Assembly: GCF_001029505.1 (NCBI RefSeq)
Contig: NZ_LEKH01000001.1
Span: 186,001-250,000, forward strand
DNA from: Rubrobacter aplysinae
GTDB taxonomy: Bacteria; Actinomycetota; Rubrobacteria; Rubrobacterales; Rubrobacteraceae
Direction: 5' to 3'
Length of the DNA stretch: 64,000 nt
In this document: in pieces, positions 16,701 through 26,468 of the stretch
How positions within the stretch are numbered: position 1 is the first letter of the stretch
How the letters are laid out: every line of letters starts with the position of its first letter
Translations under genes and position numbers: made by a program
Notes under the pieces: model-generated
The model's database searches: none
Told to the model about the DNA's origin: nothing
Seen by the model: the letters and a program-made list of their open reading frames with translations, nothing else

Positions 16701-18611
16701 TTGGGCAGATTTCTCAAGAGCGGCGGATTGCTGTACTTCATAGTCCTGATGGTCTTCGCGGTAATCCTGATCCAGCTACTAAGCTCGGGCAACTCGGAGG
16801 TCACCGAACTCGACTCCCAGGAGTTCCAGACCCAGATCGAGAACAACAACTTCGTCACCGACGCCAAGAACGAGGAGAACGCGCTAACCGTTCTGGACGA
16901 GGACCAGACGGTAGAGGGTAAGCTTCAAGAGCCCGTACGGGGTAGTACGGACTTTGAGTTCCCGTACCCGTCGGGCTACAACATAGCCTCGACCTTCAAT
17001 AGCGCCGAGATCCCGTTCGAGACCGACCCGCAGAACACCGGCTTCTGGGCAAACCTGCTGTTCACCCTCGGCCCGATCCTGCTCATAATCCTGCTGTTCT
17101 TGTTCATATTCAGCTCTATGCAGGGTGGCGGTAACAAGGTGATGAGCTTCGGCAAGAGCCGGGCAAAGAAGATGAACAAGGACGCCCCGAAGTTGACCTT
17201 CAACGACGTTGCCGGCGCGCAGGAGGCCGTCCAGGAGCTTACCGAGATCAAGGAGTTCTTAGAAGCCCCCCAGAAGTTCCAGAAGCTCGGCGCCAGGATA
17301 CCGAAGGGCGCGCTCCTCGTCGGACCGCCCGGAACCGGCAAGACCCTGCTCGCCAAGGCCGTCGCCGGCGAGGCCGGGGTGCCGTTCTTCTCCATCTCGG
17401 GCTCGGACTTCGTGGAGATGTTCGTCGGCGTCGGCGCTTCGCGGGTGCGAGACCTCTTCGAGCAGGCAAAGCAGAACGCGCCGTGCATCATCTTCATGGA
17501 CGAGATCGACGCGGTCGGTAGGCAGCGCGGGGCCGGTATGGGCGGCGGCCACGACGAGCGCGAGCAGACCCTGAACCAGCTCCTCGTGGAGATGGACGGC
17601 TTCGACGACAAGTCCGGCATCATCATGATCGCCGCCACCAACCGCGCCGACATCCTGGACCCGGCACTACTGAGGCCGGGCCGGTTCGACCGCCAGATCG
17701 TGGTGGACGCGCCGGACCTGGCCGGCCGGGAGAAGATCTTGGAGGTCCACACCCGGGGCAAGCCGCTCGCCGAGGGTGTGGAGGTCGAGACCATCGCCCG
17801 CTCTACGCCGGGCTTTACCGGCGCTGACCTCGCGAACCTCGTGAACGAGTCGGCGCTTTTGGCGGCCAGATACGACAAGGAAGAGATCACGATGGCCGAG
17901 ATGGAGGAGGCCGTGGACCGGGTCATAGCCGGACCGGAGCGCAAGACACGCCTCATCTCGGGCAAGGAGAAGGAGATCACGGCCTACCACGAGTCTGGCC
18001 ACGCCATCGTCGGCTCGCTGATGAGCGGCGCGGACCCGGTTCACAAGGTAACCATTATCCCCCGCGGTCAGGCTCTCGGCGTCACCATGAGCCTCCCCGA
18101 AGAGGACCGTTACATGATGAGCCGGGGCCAGTTAATGTCCCAGCTCTCCATGATGCTCGGCGGGAGGGCCGCCGAGAGGGTGACCTTCGAGGAGGTCACC
18201 ACCGGGGCCTCCAACGACCTCGAAAGGGTCACCCAGCTCTCGCGGCAGATGGTTACCAAGTACGGGATGAGCGAGAAGCTCGGGCCGATGAGCCTCGGCT
18301 CCTCCCAGGGTCAGGTCTTCATGGGCCGGGACTTCGGCCAGGGCCAGGAATACTCGGACGAGATCGCCTTCCAGATAGACAAGGAGATCCGGGCGATCGT
18401 GGACGAGACCTACGACGCCGCCGAGGACCTCCTGGTTCGCAACAAGGCCCTCCTGGAGAAGCTCGCCCAGGACCTCATAGAGTACGAGACCATAGACCGC
18501 GCCCACCTCAAGCGGCTCGTAGACGAGTACGCAGTGGATAGGATGCCTTTCTACGAGGGTCCGTCGGTGAACGGCCACGGCGAGAACGGCCACGGCGAAC
18601 CCGGAGAGTAG
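16701..18611 (+). CDS. ftsH: ATP-dependent zinc metalloprotease FtsH
   Basis: Membrane-anchored AAA+ protease that removes misassembled membrane proteins and short-lived regulators. Two helices near residues 8-28 and 113-135 flank an extracytoplasmic domain. Walker A GPPGTGKT starts at about residue 208. The second region of homology and arginine finger follow ([15 protein letters not shown]). The zinc site H430-ESGH434 is present with the distal Asp region. 636 aa. The start is TTG, supported by GAGAGG 7-12 nt upstream. The C-terminus is a short repeat (NGHGE twice, then PGE) of likely disordered sequence. folP begins with no gap after the stop. Confidence 0.96.
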   Translation: MGRFLKSGGLLYFIVLMVFAVILIQLLSSGNSEVTELDSQEFQTQIENNNFVTDAKNEENALTVLDEDQTVEGKLQEPVRGSTDFEFPYPSGYNIASTFNSAEIPFETDPQNTGFWANLLFTLGPILLIILLFLFIFSSMQGGGNKVMSFGKSRAKKMNKDAPKLTFNDVAGAQEAVQELTEIKEFLEAPQKFQKLGARIPKGALLVGPPGTGKTLLAKAVAGEAGVPFFSISGSDFVEMFVGVGASRVRDLFEQAKQNAPCIIFMDEIDAVGRQRGAGMGGGHDEREQTLNQLLVEMDGFDDKSGIIMIAATNRADILDPALLRPGRFDRQIVVDAPDLAGREKILEVHTRGKPLAEGVEVETIARSTPGFTGADLANLVNESALLAARYDKEEITMAEMEEAVDRVIAGPERKTRLISGKEKEITAYHESGHAIVGSLMSGADPVHKVTIIPRGQALGVTMSLPEEDRYMMSRGQLMSQLSMMLGGRAAERVTFEEVTTGASNDLERVTQLSRQMVTKYGMSEKLGPMSLGSSQGQVFMGRDFGQGQEYSDEIAFQIDKEIRAIVDETYDAAEDLLVRNKALLEKLAQDLIEYETIDRAHLKRLVDEYAVDRMPFYEGPSVNGHGENGHGEPGE

Positions 18612-19499
18612 TTGGCTCCGACCACGCCGCGCGGCGACGAGATACAGCTTGCGGGGGGCGGGGGACAAACTCCCGCCCCCGTGGTCATGGGCATCCTCAA
18701 CGTGACCCCGGACTCCTTCTCCGATGGCGGCGAGTTCTTCGATAAGGAGGCCGGCGCGGCCCGCGCCGCCGAGATGCTGGACGAGGGAGCCGGGATAGTA
18801 GACGTGGGCGGCGAGTCCACTAGGCCCGGCTCGGACCCCGTCCCCGCCGAGGAGGAGGCCCGGCGCGTCGTCCCGGTTATTCGGGAGATACTCGCGGCGA
18901 GGCCGGGGGCCGTGATCTCCATAGACACCTACCACGCGGCCACCGCGGAGGCGGCGCTGGAGGCCGGGGCGGGCCTCGTCAATGACGTGACCGCGCTAAA
19001 CGGTGACCCGCGAATGGCGGACGTGGTGGCCGGAGCCGGGTGCCCGGTCGTGCTGATGCACATGCTCGGAGAGCCCAAGACTATGCAGCAGAGCCCGCAC
19101 TACGACGACGTGGTCTCCGAGGTGCGGGAGTTTCTGGCGCGGCGGGCGGAGGCCGCTATATCCGCCGGCATAAGCCCGGAAGACGTGATCCTGGACCCCG
19201 GTATCGGGTTCGGCAAGAATCTGGAGCACAATCTCGCGCTCGTCGAGAACCTGGACGCCATCGCGGACCTCGGATACCCGGTGCTGTTCGGGGCCTCGCG
19301 CAAGAGCTTTATCGGCAGGCTATCCGACGGCGCGTCCAGCGAGGCCGGCGACAGGGTGTTCGGTACCGTGGCCGCCAGCGTCCTGGCCTACGAGCGCGGC
19401 GCAACCATCTTCCGGGTCCACGACGTGCGGGCGAACCGCGAGGCGCTGGAGGTCGCCGCCGCGATAAGCGGCTCCGGTAGCTCCGGGAGCGTCTCATAA
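18612..19499 (+). CDS. folP: Dihydropteroate synthase
   Basis: Condenses p-aminobenzoate with 6-hydroxymethyl-dihydropterin diphosphate in folate synthesis; the sulfonamide target. Shows MGILNVTPDSFSDGG (near residue 25), DVGGESTRPGS, and DPGIGFGKNLEHN. 295 aa. The TTG directly abuts the ftsH stop codon; a GTG at 18681 would remove the unconserved first 23 residues. folK follows after 19 bp. The dihydroneopterin aldolase gene folB, usually between them, is absent here. Confidence 0.95.
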   Translation: MAPTTPRGDEIQLAGGGGQTPAPVVMGILNVTPDSFSDGGEFFDKEAGAARAAEMLDEGAGIVDVGGESTRPGSDPVPAEEEARRVVPVIREILAARPGAVISIDTYHAATAEAALEAGAGLVNDVTALNGDPRMADVVAGAGCPVVLMHMLGEPKTMQQSPHYDDVVSEVREFLARRAEAAISAGISPEDVILDPGIGFGKNLEHNLALVENLDAIADLGYPVLFGASRKSFIGRLSDGASSEAGDRVFGTVAASVLAYERGATIFRVHDVRANREALEVAAAISGSGSSGSVS

Positions 19500-19518
19500 C
19501 GTACTTTCCCGACGCCGG

Positions 19519-20028
19519 TTGAGCGCGATCAGAGCCTTTCTGAGCCTGGGGAGCAACCTCGGCGACCGCGCCGGGTACCTCCGCGCCGCCGTCGCCGCGC
19601 TCGGCCGGAGTGATTTCTCTTGCGTAAGCCGCGTCTCGGCGGTGTACGAGACCGAGCCCGTGGAGGTGGAGGCGGGACATCCGGATTACCTCAACTGCGC
19701 CGTGGAGCTGTCCTGTGAGGCCGGGGCGGTGGAGCTGTTGCGCTACTGCCAGGGGGTGGAGGCGGCCCTCGGGCGCTCTGAGAAAGGGGAGAAGGCCCCG
19801 AGGACGGTGGACGTGGACGTGCTGCTCTACGGCAAGGAGCGGGCGGATATACCCGGCCTCGGGCTGCCGCACCGGGGCGTGACGCGGGCCTTCAACCTCG
19901 TTACGCTGGCGGATCTCGATCCCCGCCTCTATATTCCCGGTGTGGGAGTGGTGGGCGGGCTGCGCGACGGTCTGGACGAGAGGGAGCTCGCCGGCGTGCG
20001 TCGGCTGGGGCGTCTGGACGAGATCTAG
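19519..20028 (+). CDS. folK: 6-hydroxymethyl-7,8-dihydropterin pyrophosphokinase
   Basis: HPPK makes the diphosphate substrate of FolP. It shows FLSLGSNLGDR at the N-terminus, VSAVYETEPVEVE, then the catalytic Asp pair region RTVDVDVLLYG and LPHRGVTRAFNLVTLADLDP. 169 aa. Start TTG at 19519. Operon with folP upstream and coaX downstream. Confidence 0.93.
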   Translation: MSAIRAFLSLGSNLGDRAGYLRAAVAALGRSDFSCVSRVSAVYETEPVEVEAGHPDYLNCAVELSCEAGAVELLRYCQGVEAALGRSEKGEKAPRTVDVDVLLYGKERADIPGLGLPHRGVTRAFNLVTLADLDPRLYIPGVGVVGGLRDGLDERELAGVRRLGRLDEI

Positions 20029-20034
20029 AGATCT

Positions 20035-20052
20035 AAGGAGGTATAAGGAGGT
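20035..20052 (+). promoter_or_regulatory. Duplicated Shine-Dalgarno before coaX
   Basis: AAGGAGGT occurs twice, at 20035-20042 and 20045-20052. The second copy is 9 nt from GTG 20062 and decides that start. Confidence 0.7.
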
Positions 20053-20061
20053 GGTGCGAGG

Positions 20062-20835
20062 GTGCTGATGGCGGTGGATACCGGAAATACACAGACCGTA
20101 CTCGGGCTGTTCGAGGGCGAGGAGCTGAGCGGACACTGGCGTATGGCGACGGAGGCGTACCGCTCGCCGGAGGAGCTCGGGGCATCCGTCTCCGGTTTGA
20201 TGGGGCTCCACGGGATGAACCTCTCCGCGGTAAGCGCCATGATCGTCTCCAGCGTCGTGCCGGGGCTCACACGCTCGTACCGGAAGCTGGCCGAGGAGAT
20301 ACTGGGTATCCCGTTCTACGCGGCCGACGCCGGTATGTACACCGGGCTGGAGAACCTGTACGAGGACCCCGCACAGGTCGGGGCGGACAGGATCGTCAAC
20401 TCCGTCGCCGCTGGCCAATATTACGGGTTTCCCGCCATCATAGCCGACTCCGGTACCGCGACCACGGTCTGCGCGGTGGACTCCTCCGGCGCCTACCGGG
20501 GCGGTGCGATCCTGCCCGGACTCTACGTCGCGCTAGAGGCGCTCGTCTCTCGCACCGCCAAGCTGCCGAGCGTGGACATCGAGGACAGGCCCGCCAGCCC
20601 GATAGCCACGAACACCCCGGACTCCATAAAGAGCGGCTTCGTCTACGGGTACGCCGGAGCCATAGACGCCCTGGTGGACCGCTTCGTGGACGAGCTTGGG
20701 CCACCGCGCCCGAAGGTGATAGCCACCGGCGGGCTCGCGCCGGTGATCGTGGAGCACTGCCGCACCATAGACGAGCTCGACCCGGACCTCACCCTCCGCG
20801 GCCTGCGCATACTGCACGAGAAAAACGCCCGTTAA
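20062..20835 (+). CDS. coaX: Type III pantothenate kinase
   Basis: First step of coenzyme A synthesis, in the ASKHA-fold CoaX form that is insensitive to CoA feedback. The phosphate-1 motif AVDTGNTQTVLGLF opens the protein, GADRIVNSVAA lies mid-protein, and DSGTATTVCAVD is the second ASKHA motif. FVYGYAGAIDALVDRF and ATGGLAPVI follow. 257 aa. The GTG start is chosen by the strong ribosome site; an ATG two codons later is possible. Probably cotranscribed with folK. Confidence 0.95.
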   Translation: MLMAVDTGNTQTVLGLFEGEELSGHWRMATEAYRSPEELGASVSGLMGLHGMNLSAVSAMIVSSVVPGLTRSYRKLAEEILGIPFYAADAGMYTGLENLYEDPAQVGADRIVNSVAAGQYYGFPAIIADSGTATTVCAVDSSGAYRGGAILPGLYVALEALVSRTAKLPSVDIEDRPASPIATNTPDSIKSGFVYGYAGAIDALVDRFVDELGPPRPKVIATGGLAPVIVEHCRTIDELDPDLTLRGLRILHEKNAR

Positions 20836-20849
20836 GGCTTTTACGGGCG
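20826..20849 (+). terminator. Weak stem-loop at the coaX stop
   Basis: CGCCCGT and ACGGGCG form a 7-bp stem around a 10-nt loop containing TTTT. No T-tract follows the stem, so it may slow rather than stop polymerase. Confidence 0.35.
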
Positions 20850-20873
20850 ACCCTATGAGTGACCGAGAACGCA

Positions 20874-20902
20874 TTGACACTATAGATACCTGTACGTATA
20901 CT
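20874..20902 (+). promoter_or_regulatory. greA promoter TTGACA-17-TATACT
   Basis: A consensus -35 (20874-20879), a 17-bp spacer and TATACT (20897-20902). The predicted start of transcription is within a few nt of the ATG at 20913, so the mRNA is leaderless or nearly so. Confidence 0.85.
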
Positions 20903-20912
20903 CTGCCAGCTT

Positions 20913-21398
20913 ATGACCGACAGAAACGAGGAGCTAGTTACCCCAGAGGGTCTCGAGAAGCTCCAAGACGAACTTAAATACCTCACGGAGACCCGCCGCC
21001 GGGAGGTGGCGGATCGCATTCGCCAGGCCCGCGAGTTCGGCGACCTCTCGGAGAACTCCGAGTACGACGACGCCAAGAACGAGCAGGGTCTCCTCGAGCG
21101 CCGTATAAGCGAGCTCCAGCGCCGGGTGCGCAACGCAAAGGTGGTTGACCCCGCGGATACCGACGCAAACGCCGTGGACGTGGGCACGAAGGTTACCCTC
21201 AAGTCCACCGGCGACGACAAGGAGCGCACCTTCCAGATCGTGGGCGCCAACGAGTCCGACCCCTCGACCGGCAAGCTCTCGCACTCCTCACCGGTGGGTA
21301 AAGCCGTACTCAAGCGTCAGGTCGGGGAGAAGGTCACGGTCTCGACGCCCCGGGGCTCGACCGAGTACGAGATCATGAACGTGGAGATAGCGAGCTAG
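20913..21398 (+). CDS. greA: Transcription elongation factor GreA
   Basis: Rescues backtracked RNA polymerase by stimulating transcript cleavage. The N-terminal antiparallel coiled coil (about residues 8-75) has the acidic tip motif GDLSENSEYDDAK with the catalytic acidic pair. The C-terminal FKBP-like domain ends with PRGSTEYEIMNVEI. 161 aa, normal length. Driven by its own strong promoter with essentially no leader. Confidence 0.96.
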   Translation: MTDRNEELVTPEGLEKLQDELKYLTETRRREVADRIRQAREFGDLSENSEYDDAKNEQGLLERRISELQRRVRNAKVVDPADTDANAVDVGTKVTLKSTGDDKERTFQIVGANESDPSTGKLSHSSPVGKAVLKRQVGEKVTVSTPRGSTEYEIMNVEIAS

Positions 21399-21470
21399 CT
21401 ACCTCCAGCTTGGTCTGGCGCAAATAGATACAAGAGATACACAACCAGACGGAGGCGTGGCGCGTCTCCC

Positions 21471-23042
21471 GTGGAGCCTTGCATGAATAGCACGGAAACA
21501 CTCATACCGGGTTGGGCCGACCGGGTGGCGGAGACGCTGGTCGAGCGTTTTGGCGGAGAGCCTCAGGTCGTCGTTACCGGGATCAGCCCCTCCGGCAACA
21601 TCCACGTCGGCAACCTGCGTGAAGTACTGGTCGCCGAAGCCGTGGCTCGCGCTCTGCGTGCCCGCGACGTGGAGACCCGCTTCATCTTCCACGCGGATAC
21701 CATAGATCCGCTGCGCAAGATCGCGCCCGGCGTGCCGGAGAGCTTCGAGCGTTACATCGGCCAGAGCCTCTCGTACGTGCCCGACCCCGAAGGCTGTCAC
21801 GAGTCCTACGCCGAGCACTTCCTTGCCCCCTTCGAGCGTACCCTCTCGGAGGTGGGAATGGAGATAGAAGTACTCCGTTCGCACGAGCTGTACGAGCAGG
21901 GCGTCTACACGGAGGTTACCCGTGAAGCGTTGGACCATACGGACGACCTGCGCCACATTCTCCAGGACGTCACCGGGCGCATGATGCCCGAGGGCAACAA
22001 GTGGTCGCCGTACCAGCCACGGGACGCCTCGGGGAGCTTGATCGGCCACCGGACCATCGAGCACCGTTCCGAGGAGAACAAGGTCGTCTTTGATAATTAT
22101 GATGATAACGAGGAGGTGGCCGACTACTCGAAGGGTGAAGGCAAGCTCGGCTGGCGGGTGGAGCTCGCGGCGCGGTGGAAGGCGCTCGGGGTAACGTTCG
22201 AGCCGTTTGGTAAGGATCACACCAGCCGCGGCGGCTCTACGGACACGGCGGACCGCATGGCCGAGAAGGTGTTTGGCGTCGAGATACCGGGCCGGTACGA
22301 GTATGAGTGGATACAGCTAAAAGGCGTCGGCGCCATGAGCAGCTCGAAGGGCGTGGTACTGCTACCCGCAGACATGTTGCGGATAATGCCGTCAGAGGCG
22401 CTGCGGCGTATGGTTCTCGGCCGCGATCCGGCTCGCGGCCTGGACGTGGATCTGGCCTCGGGCTTTCCGCAGTTCATGGACGAGCAGCGCGCCGAGCTGG
22501 GCGGCACCGGGGTGCCGTTCACGCACCTCGTGACCGTCTCGCAGACCGTTGGAGAGGACCCCGAAGCCGCCGCCGAGATGCTGCGGCGCGGCGGCTACGA
22601 AGCAGCGGCCCGGGAGCCCGATGCACTCGCCGAGGAGCTGGCCTACGCCCGGGAGTGGGCCGAGGAGTGGGCACCGGAAGAGTACAGGTTCAAGGTCCTC
22701 GAATCCCTACCCGAAGAGGCCGAGAGCCTCGACGAGGACCAGCGACGCTATCTGGCCGAGGCCGCGGATCGTATCCCGGCCGGGATCACCGCCGGCGACG
22801 AGGTGCAGAATATCCTGTATGGCGCCGCCAAGGAGCTCGGTGTCAAGCCAAAGAACGCCTTCGCGGCCATCTATACCGTGCTGCTCGGTAAGAAGAGCGG
22901 GCCGAAAGCCGGGCCTTTCGTGGCCAGTCTGCCGCCGGAACTGGTACGCGAACGTTTCGCTTCCGCCGCTTCCGCTAGTTCTGCTGGTTATTCGGGCGGC
23001 ACTGTAAAGGGGGACACCGAAAGCCCCGGCGACACCGGGTAG
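21471..23042 (+). CDS. lysS: Lysyl-tRNA synthetase, class I
   Basis: Charges tRNA-Lys. This is the class I (Rossmann, archaeal-type) enzyme rather than the class II form of most bacteria. The HIGH-type motif is SGNIHVGN near residue 43, and the KMSKS-type loop is AMSSSKGV near 286. The C-terminal helical domain resembles that of GltX. 523 aa. GTG 21471 is given; an ATG at 21483 is the alternative, and the ribosome site does not decide. A stretch of low-complexity Ser/Ala (ASAASASSAG) ends the protein. Confidence 0.93.
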   Translation: MEPCMNSTETLIPGWADRVAETLVERFGGEPQVVVTGISPSGNIHVGNLREVLVAEAVARALRARDVETRFIFHADTIDPLRKIAPGVPESFERYIGQSLSYVPDPEGCHESYAEHFLAPFERTLSEVGMEIEVLRSHELYEQGVYTEVTREALDHTDDLRHILQDVTGRMMPEGNKWSPYQPRDASGSLIGHRTIEHRSEENKVVFDNYDDNEEVADYSKGEGKLGWRVELAARWKALGVTFEPFGKDHTSRGGSTDTADRMAEKVFGVEIPGRYEYEWIQLKGVGAMSSSKGVVLLPADMLRIMPSEALRRMVLGRDPARGLDVDLASGFPQFMDEQRAELGGTGVPFTHLVTVSQTVGEDPEAAAEMLRRGGYEAAAREPDALAEELAYAREWAEEWAPEEYRFKVLESLPEEAESLDEDQRRYLAEAADRIPAGITAGDEVQNILYGAAKELGVKPKNAFAAIYTVLLGKKSGPKAGPFVASLPPELVRERFASAASASSAGYSGGTVKGDTESPGDTG

Positions 23043-23356
23043 CCTACGCGCCAGGTATTACAAAGCTGGCGGCGGAGAGCCGGAGCCGGGGCTGAGCGCC
23101 CTTAGCGCACAGACCAGATTTCCCCCTCAATAGAGGCCGGGGCCTTTGTATACTCTAGAGGACGGCGCCGAGGAGGCAGTGCTTATGATTTCAGAAGACG
23201 TAGATCCAACGTTATATACTCTAGTCATCCACAAAAGCCAGACACTTGTAAACCAAATACAGGTCGGCAACGTAGAATACGGTAACGAGGGTAACATGAA
23301 GGTATCCACCCGCGATACAGCCAGGGAGCCTCATACCGGAGGAGGATCCATCCAGA
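23043..23356 (+). promoter_or_regulatory. clpC upstream region with repeated TATACTCTAG
   Basis: Noncoding 314 bp. TATACTCTAG occurs at 23149-23158 and 23215-23224, 66 bp apart, each looking like a -10 box plus start site. No CtsR or HspR (HAIR) operator is recognisable, and the ctsR-mcsA-mcsB genes usual before clpC in Firmicutes are absent. A 72-codon frame at 23146-23364 crosses the clpC start and looks fortuitous. The clpC ribosome site GGAGGA is at 23340-23345. Confidence 0.5.
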
Positions 23357-25906
23357 ATGTTTGAACGGTTTACCGAAAGAGCCCGCAAGGTCGTGGTGCT
23401 GGCCCAGGAAGAGGCCCGGCACTTCAACCACAACTACATCGGCACCGAGCACCTGCTGCTTGGCCTGTTGCGTGAGGACGAGGGCGTGGCGGCCCGCGCT
23501 TTGACCTCGCTAAACGTCACCCTGGACGAGGTGCGCGAGCAAGTCGAGTCCATCGTCGGTTATGGCGAGGAGGGTAGCGGCGGCCAGGCCCCGTTCACCC
23601 CGCGCTCCAAGAAGGTGCTGGAGCTCGCGCTGCGCGAGGCGCTGCAGCTCGGCCACAACTACATCGGCACCGAGCACATCCTGCTCGGGCTCGTGCGTGA
23701 GAGCGAGGGCGTGGCCGCCCGCGTGCTCTCGAACCTCGACATAGACCCGGACAAGGTCCGCCGCGAGGTCGTGCGGATGCTCGGCGGCGGCCGGGGCCAG
23801 CGCGGACGCGGCAGCGGCGCGAGCTCCCAGCAGGGCGGCGGCGAGCAGCGCGGCTCCCAGCAGGGCGGTGTAGAGGCCAAGCGGCCAAAGACCCGCCAGC
23901 TCGACCAGTACGGTCGTAACCTCACGGCAGCCGCCGAAGAGGGGCAGATAGACCCCGTCGTCGGCCGGGCGACGGAGATCGAGCGCATCATGCAGATCCT
24001 CGTGCGCCGGACCAAGAACAACCCGGTGATCATCGGGGAGCCCGGCGTCGGTAAGACGGCGATAGTCGAGGGCCTTGCGGACGAGATCGCCAACGACCGC
24101 GTGCCCGAGATCCTCAAGGGCAAGGAGGTCTACACGCTGGACCTCGGCTCACTCGTGGCGGGCTCCAAGTACCGCGGCGAGTTCGAGGAGCGCCTCAAGA
24201 AGATCATGAAGGAGATCACCGACCACGGCGACATCATCCTGTTCATAGACGAGATGCACAACCTCGTTGGAGCCGGAGCCGCCGAGGGCGCGATAGACGC
24301 GGCCTCGATCCTCAAGCCCGCACTGGCACGCGGCGAGCTGCAGGTTGTCGGCGCGACCACGCTGGACGAGTACCGCAAGCACGTCGAGAAGGACAAGGCT
24401 CTGGAGCGGAGGTTCCAAAAGATCCAGGTCGGCGAGCCCACGGTCGAGGAGACCGAGCAGATCCTGCGCGGCCTGCGCGAGAAGTACGAGTCGCACCACA
24501 AGATCAACATCACCGACGAGGCCCTGAAGAGCGCCGCCGAGCTCGGCGACCGCTACATCTCGGACCGCTTCCTGCCGGATAAGGCGATAGACCTGGTGGA
24601 CGAGGCCGCGTCCAAGATGAAGATCAAGACCATGTCCGAGCCTCCGTATTACAAGGAGGTGGACGACGAGCTCTCCGACATCCGCTCCCGTAAGGAGGCC
24701 GCGATAGACGGCCAGCAGTTCGAGGAGGCCGCGGGGCTCCGGGACGAGGAGAAGCGCCTCGCCGTACAGCGCCGGGAGCTAGAGGAGAACTGGCGCGAGC
24801 AGGAGGATGGCGGAAACGAGGACGACCGCGTCTCCATCGGGGAGACCGAGATCGCCGAGATCGTCAGCATGTGGACCGGCATCCCGGTCAAGAAGATGAC
24901 CGAGGAGGAGTCCGCCAAGCTCCTCAAGATGGAGGACGCGCTGCACGGCCGCGTCGTCGGGCAGAACGAGGCCATCAAGTCCGTCAGCCGGTCCATCCGG
25001 CGCACGATGGCCGGCCTCAAGGACCCGGACCGCCCGAGCGGCTCGTTCGTGTTCCTCGGCCCGACGGGCGTGGGGAAGACGGAGCTCGCCCGCACCTTGA
25101 GCGAGTACCTCTTCGGCGACCAGGACGCCATGATCCGGCTGGACATGTCGGAGTACATGGAGCGGCACACCACGAGCCGCCTGGTCGGCAGCCCGCCCGG
25201 ATACGTCGGCTACGACGAGGGTGGCCAGCTCACCGAGCAGGTCCGCCGCAAGCCGTACAGCGTGGTCTTGCTGGACGAGATTGAGAAGGCGCACCCCGAG
25301 GTCTTCAACATCCTGCTCCAGATCTTGGAGGACGGCCAGCTCACCGACGCGCAGGGCCGGGTCGTGGACTTCAAGAACGTGCTCCTCATAATGACCTCCA
25401 ACGTCGGCGCGCAGACGATCAACAAGACCAAGAGCCTCGGCTTCACCGACGAGGAGTCCGGCCCGTCGTACAAGGAGATGAAGAGCCGGGTCACCGGGGA
25501 GTTGAAGAAGATCTTCCGCCCCGAGCTCCTCAACCGTATAGACGAGACCATCGTGTTCCACAAGCTGGAGCGCGAGGACATGCGCCACATCATCGAGATC
25601 CAGGTCAAGCGTCTCAGGCAGCAGCTCGTGGAGCGTGAGATCTCGCTAGAGTTCACCCCCGAGGCCCTGGACAAGCTCTCGGACGCGGGCTACGACCCGG
25701 CGTACGGCGCGCGGCCACTCAAGCGCGTGATCCAGCGCCACGTCGAGGACCCGATGAGCGAGATGTTCCTCAAGGGCGAGGTCCCGGCCGGAGCTAAGGT
25801 CACCGTCGAGGCAAACGACATAAGCTCCGACGACGCCGAGGAGGAGGGCTCCTCCATAGTGGACATCAAGGTCACGCAGTCCAAGGAGGTCGTCCCCGCC
25901 GAGTAG
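23357..25906 (+). CDS. clpC: ClpC, AAA+ unfoldase of the Clp protease
   Basis: Hsp100 unfoldase that feeds substrates to ClpP. The N-domain consists of two Clp_N repeats, each with HNYIGTEH(L/I)LLGL (residues about 27 and 102). A Gly/Gln/Ser-rich linker lies at about 145-175. AAA domain 1 has Walker [10 protein letters not shown] near 227. A UVR-like mid-domain ([16 protein letters not shown]) is near 455, and AAA domain 2 has [10 protein letters not shown] near 568. 849 aa. The ATG has GGAGGATCC upstream. The last 41 bp recur at 35211-35251. Confidence 0.97.
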   Translation: MFERFTERARKVVVLAQEEARHFNHNYIGTEHLLLGLLREDEGVAARALTSLNVTLDEVREQVESIVGYGEEGSGGQAPFTPRSKKVLELALREALQLGHNYIGTEHILLGLVRESEGVAARVLSNLDIDPDKVRREVVRMLGGGRGQRGRGSGASSQQGGGEQRGSQQGGVEAKRPKTRQLDQYGRNLTAAAEEGQIDPVVGRATEIERIMQILVRRTKNNPVIIGEPGVGKTAIVEGLADEIANDRVPEILKGKEVYTLDLGSLVAGSKYRGEFEERLKKIMKEITDHGDIILFIDEMHNLVGAGAAEGAIDAASILKPALARGELQVVGATTLDEYRKHVEKDKALERRFQKIQVGEPTVEETEQILRGLREKYESHHKINITDEALKSAAELGDRYISDRFLPDKAIDLVDEAASKMKIKTMSEPPYYKEVDDELSDIRSRKEAAIDGQQFEEAAGLRDEEKRLAVQRRELEENWREQEDGGNEDDRVSIGETEIAEIVSMWTGIPVKKMTEEESAKLLKMEDALHGRVVGQNEAIKSVSRSIRRTMAGLKDPDRPSGSFVFLGPTGVGKTELARTLSEYLFGDQDAMIRLDMSEYMERHTTSRLVGSPPGYVGYDEGGQLTEQVRRKPYSVVLLDEIEKAHPEVFNILLQILEDGQLTDAQGRVVDFKNVLLIMTSNVGAQTINKTKSLGFTDEESGPSYKEMKSRVTGELKKIFRPELLNRIDETIVFHKLEREDMRHIIEIQVKRLRQQLVEREISLEFTPEALDKLSDAGYDPAYGARPLKRVIQRHVEDPMSEMFLKGEVPAGAKVTVEANDISSDDAEEEGSSIVDIKVTQSKEVVPAE
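25866..25906 (+). repeat. clpC 3'-terminal 41 bp, left copy of a direct repeat
   Basis: From tcaaggtcac to the TAG stop of clpC. It matches 35211-35251 at 39 of 41 positions in the same orientation. Beyond the stop, gagtaggggag also occurs near both copies (25911-25921 and 35246-35256). Acts as a candidate left junction of the accessory block. Confidence 0.85.
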
Positions 25907-25941
25907 ACCTGAGTAGGGGAGAGAAAATAGCAGCAATCCAG

Positions 25942-25973
25942 GAGGGCCGGAACGTTATAGTTCCGGCCCTCTT
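25942..25973. terminator. Bidirectional terminator after clpC
   Basis: A 12-bp perfect stem (GAGGGCCGGAAC with GTTCCGGCCCTC) around a 6-nt loop. It ends in CTT on the plus strand. It serves clpC and probably the convergent small gene as well. Confidence 0.85.
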
Positions 25974-25974
25974 A

Positions 25975-26232
25975 TCATGTGCGAGGCCTTGCCGCTCCGT
26001 CCGCGAGGTCGAACCTTTTAACGACGTGCGTTAATAGCTGCTCGCGGTATAGCAGCCTGTAGTTGAGGCGCCGGTATTCGGCAGCCACCATCCTCTCTTG
26101 CTCGTTGAAGGCCATCTCCATCTGCCGCAGTGCCCTGAGATAAAGGGTGTAACTCCCCGAGTCGTCGCCGCTGCTCTGCGGATTCGCCGGTGCGTGAGTT
26201 CGTGGGAGGGCGAATCTCTCCGTCGTATTCAT
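25975..26232 (-). CDS. Hypothetical 85-residue protein
   Basis: The start at 26232 is chosen because GGAGG lies 11 nt before that ATG; the frame extends further upstream without one. The N-terminal 25 residues are polar. The rest is a predicted helix rich in Arg, Leu, Tyr and Glu (LRALRQMEMAFNEQERM through RLLYREQLL), suggesting a small helical or coiled-coil protein. No family is recognised. It is convergent with clpC at the edge of the accessory block. Confidence 0.45.
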   Translation of the reverse strand: MNTTERFALPRTHAPANPQSSGDDSGSYTLYLRALRQMEMAFNEQERMVAAEYRRLNYRLLYREQLLTHVVKRFDLADGAARPRT

Positions 26233-26411
26233 TCTCAAATTTGCCTCCGGGCGAGTCTGCCGAACCACACTTGTAACGCTTGTAGAGAGGGCCTACGCCA
26301 TCCCGGGGCAAGCCCGGGTCTGTGCCCGGGCGAGGTGATGAGAACCAGTATCCTGAGCAGCATCGGCGGTGGTTACGAAGGTGGTTCTTCTATTGTGGCT
26401 GTTGCCACGAT

Positions 26412-26446
26412 CCCGGGGAGGCTGACGAAAAATTGCCTCCCCGGGG
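26412..26446 (-). terminator. Inverted repeat after the permease gene
   Basis: CCCGGGGAGGC and GCCTCCCCGGG form an 11-bp perfect stem with a 12-nt AT-rich loop, 23 bp past the permease stop. There is no clear T-tract in either direction. Confidence 0.5.
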
Positions 26447-26468
26447 CGCATCTGTTTATGGTCGGCTC

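Noticed and set aside
20101-20835. Type I or II pantothenate kinase
   Set aside because: The ASKHA motifs DTGNTQ and DSGTATT identify the type III (CoaX) enzyme.
23146-23364. 72-codon frame overlapping the clpC start
   Set aside because: No ribosome site or homology, and it contains the promoter-like repeats and the clpC ribosome site.
26280-26465. Possible riboswitch or small RNA near the permease 3' end
   Set aside because: Several GC-rich hairpins are present, but they lie downstream of the permease and match no class I know.
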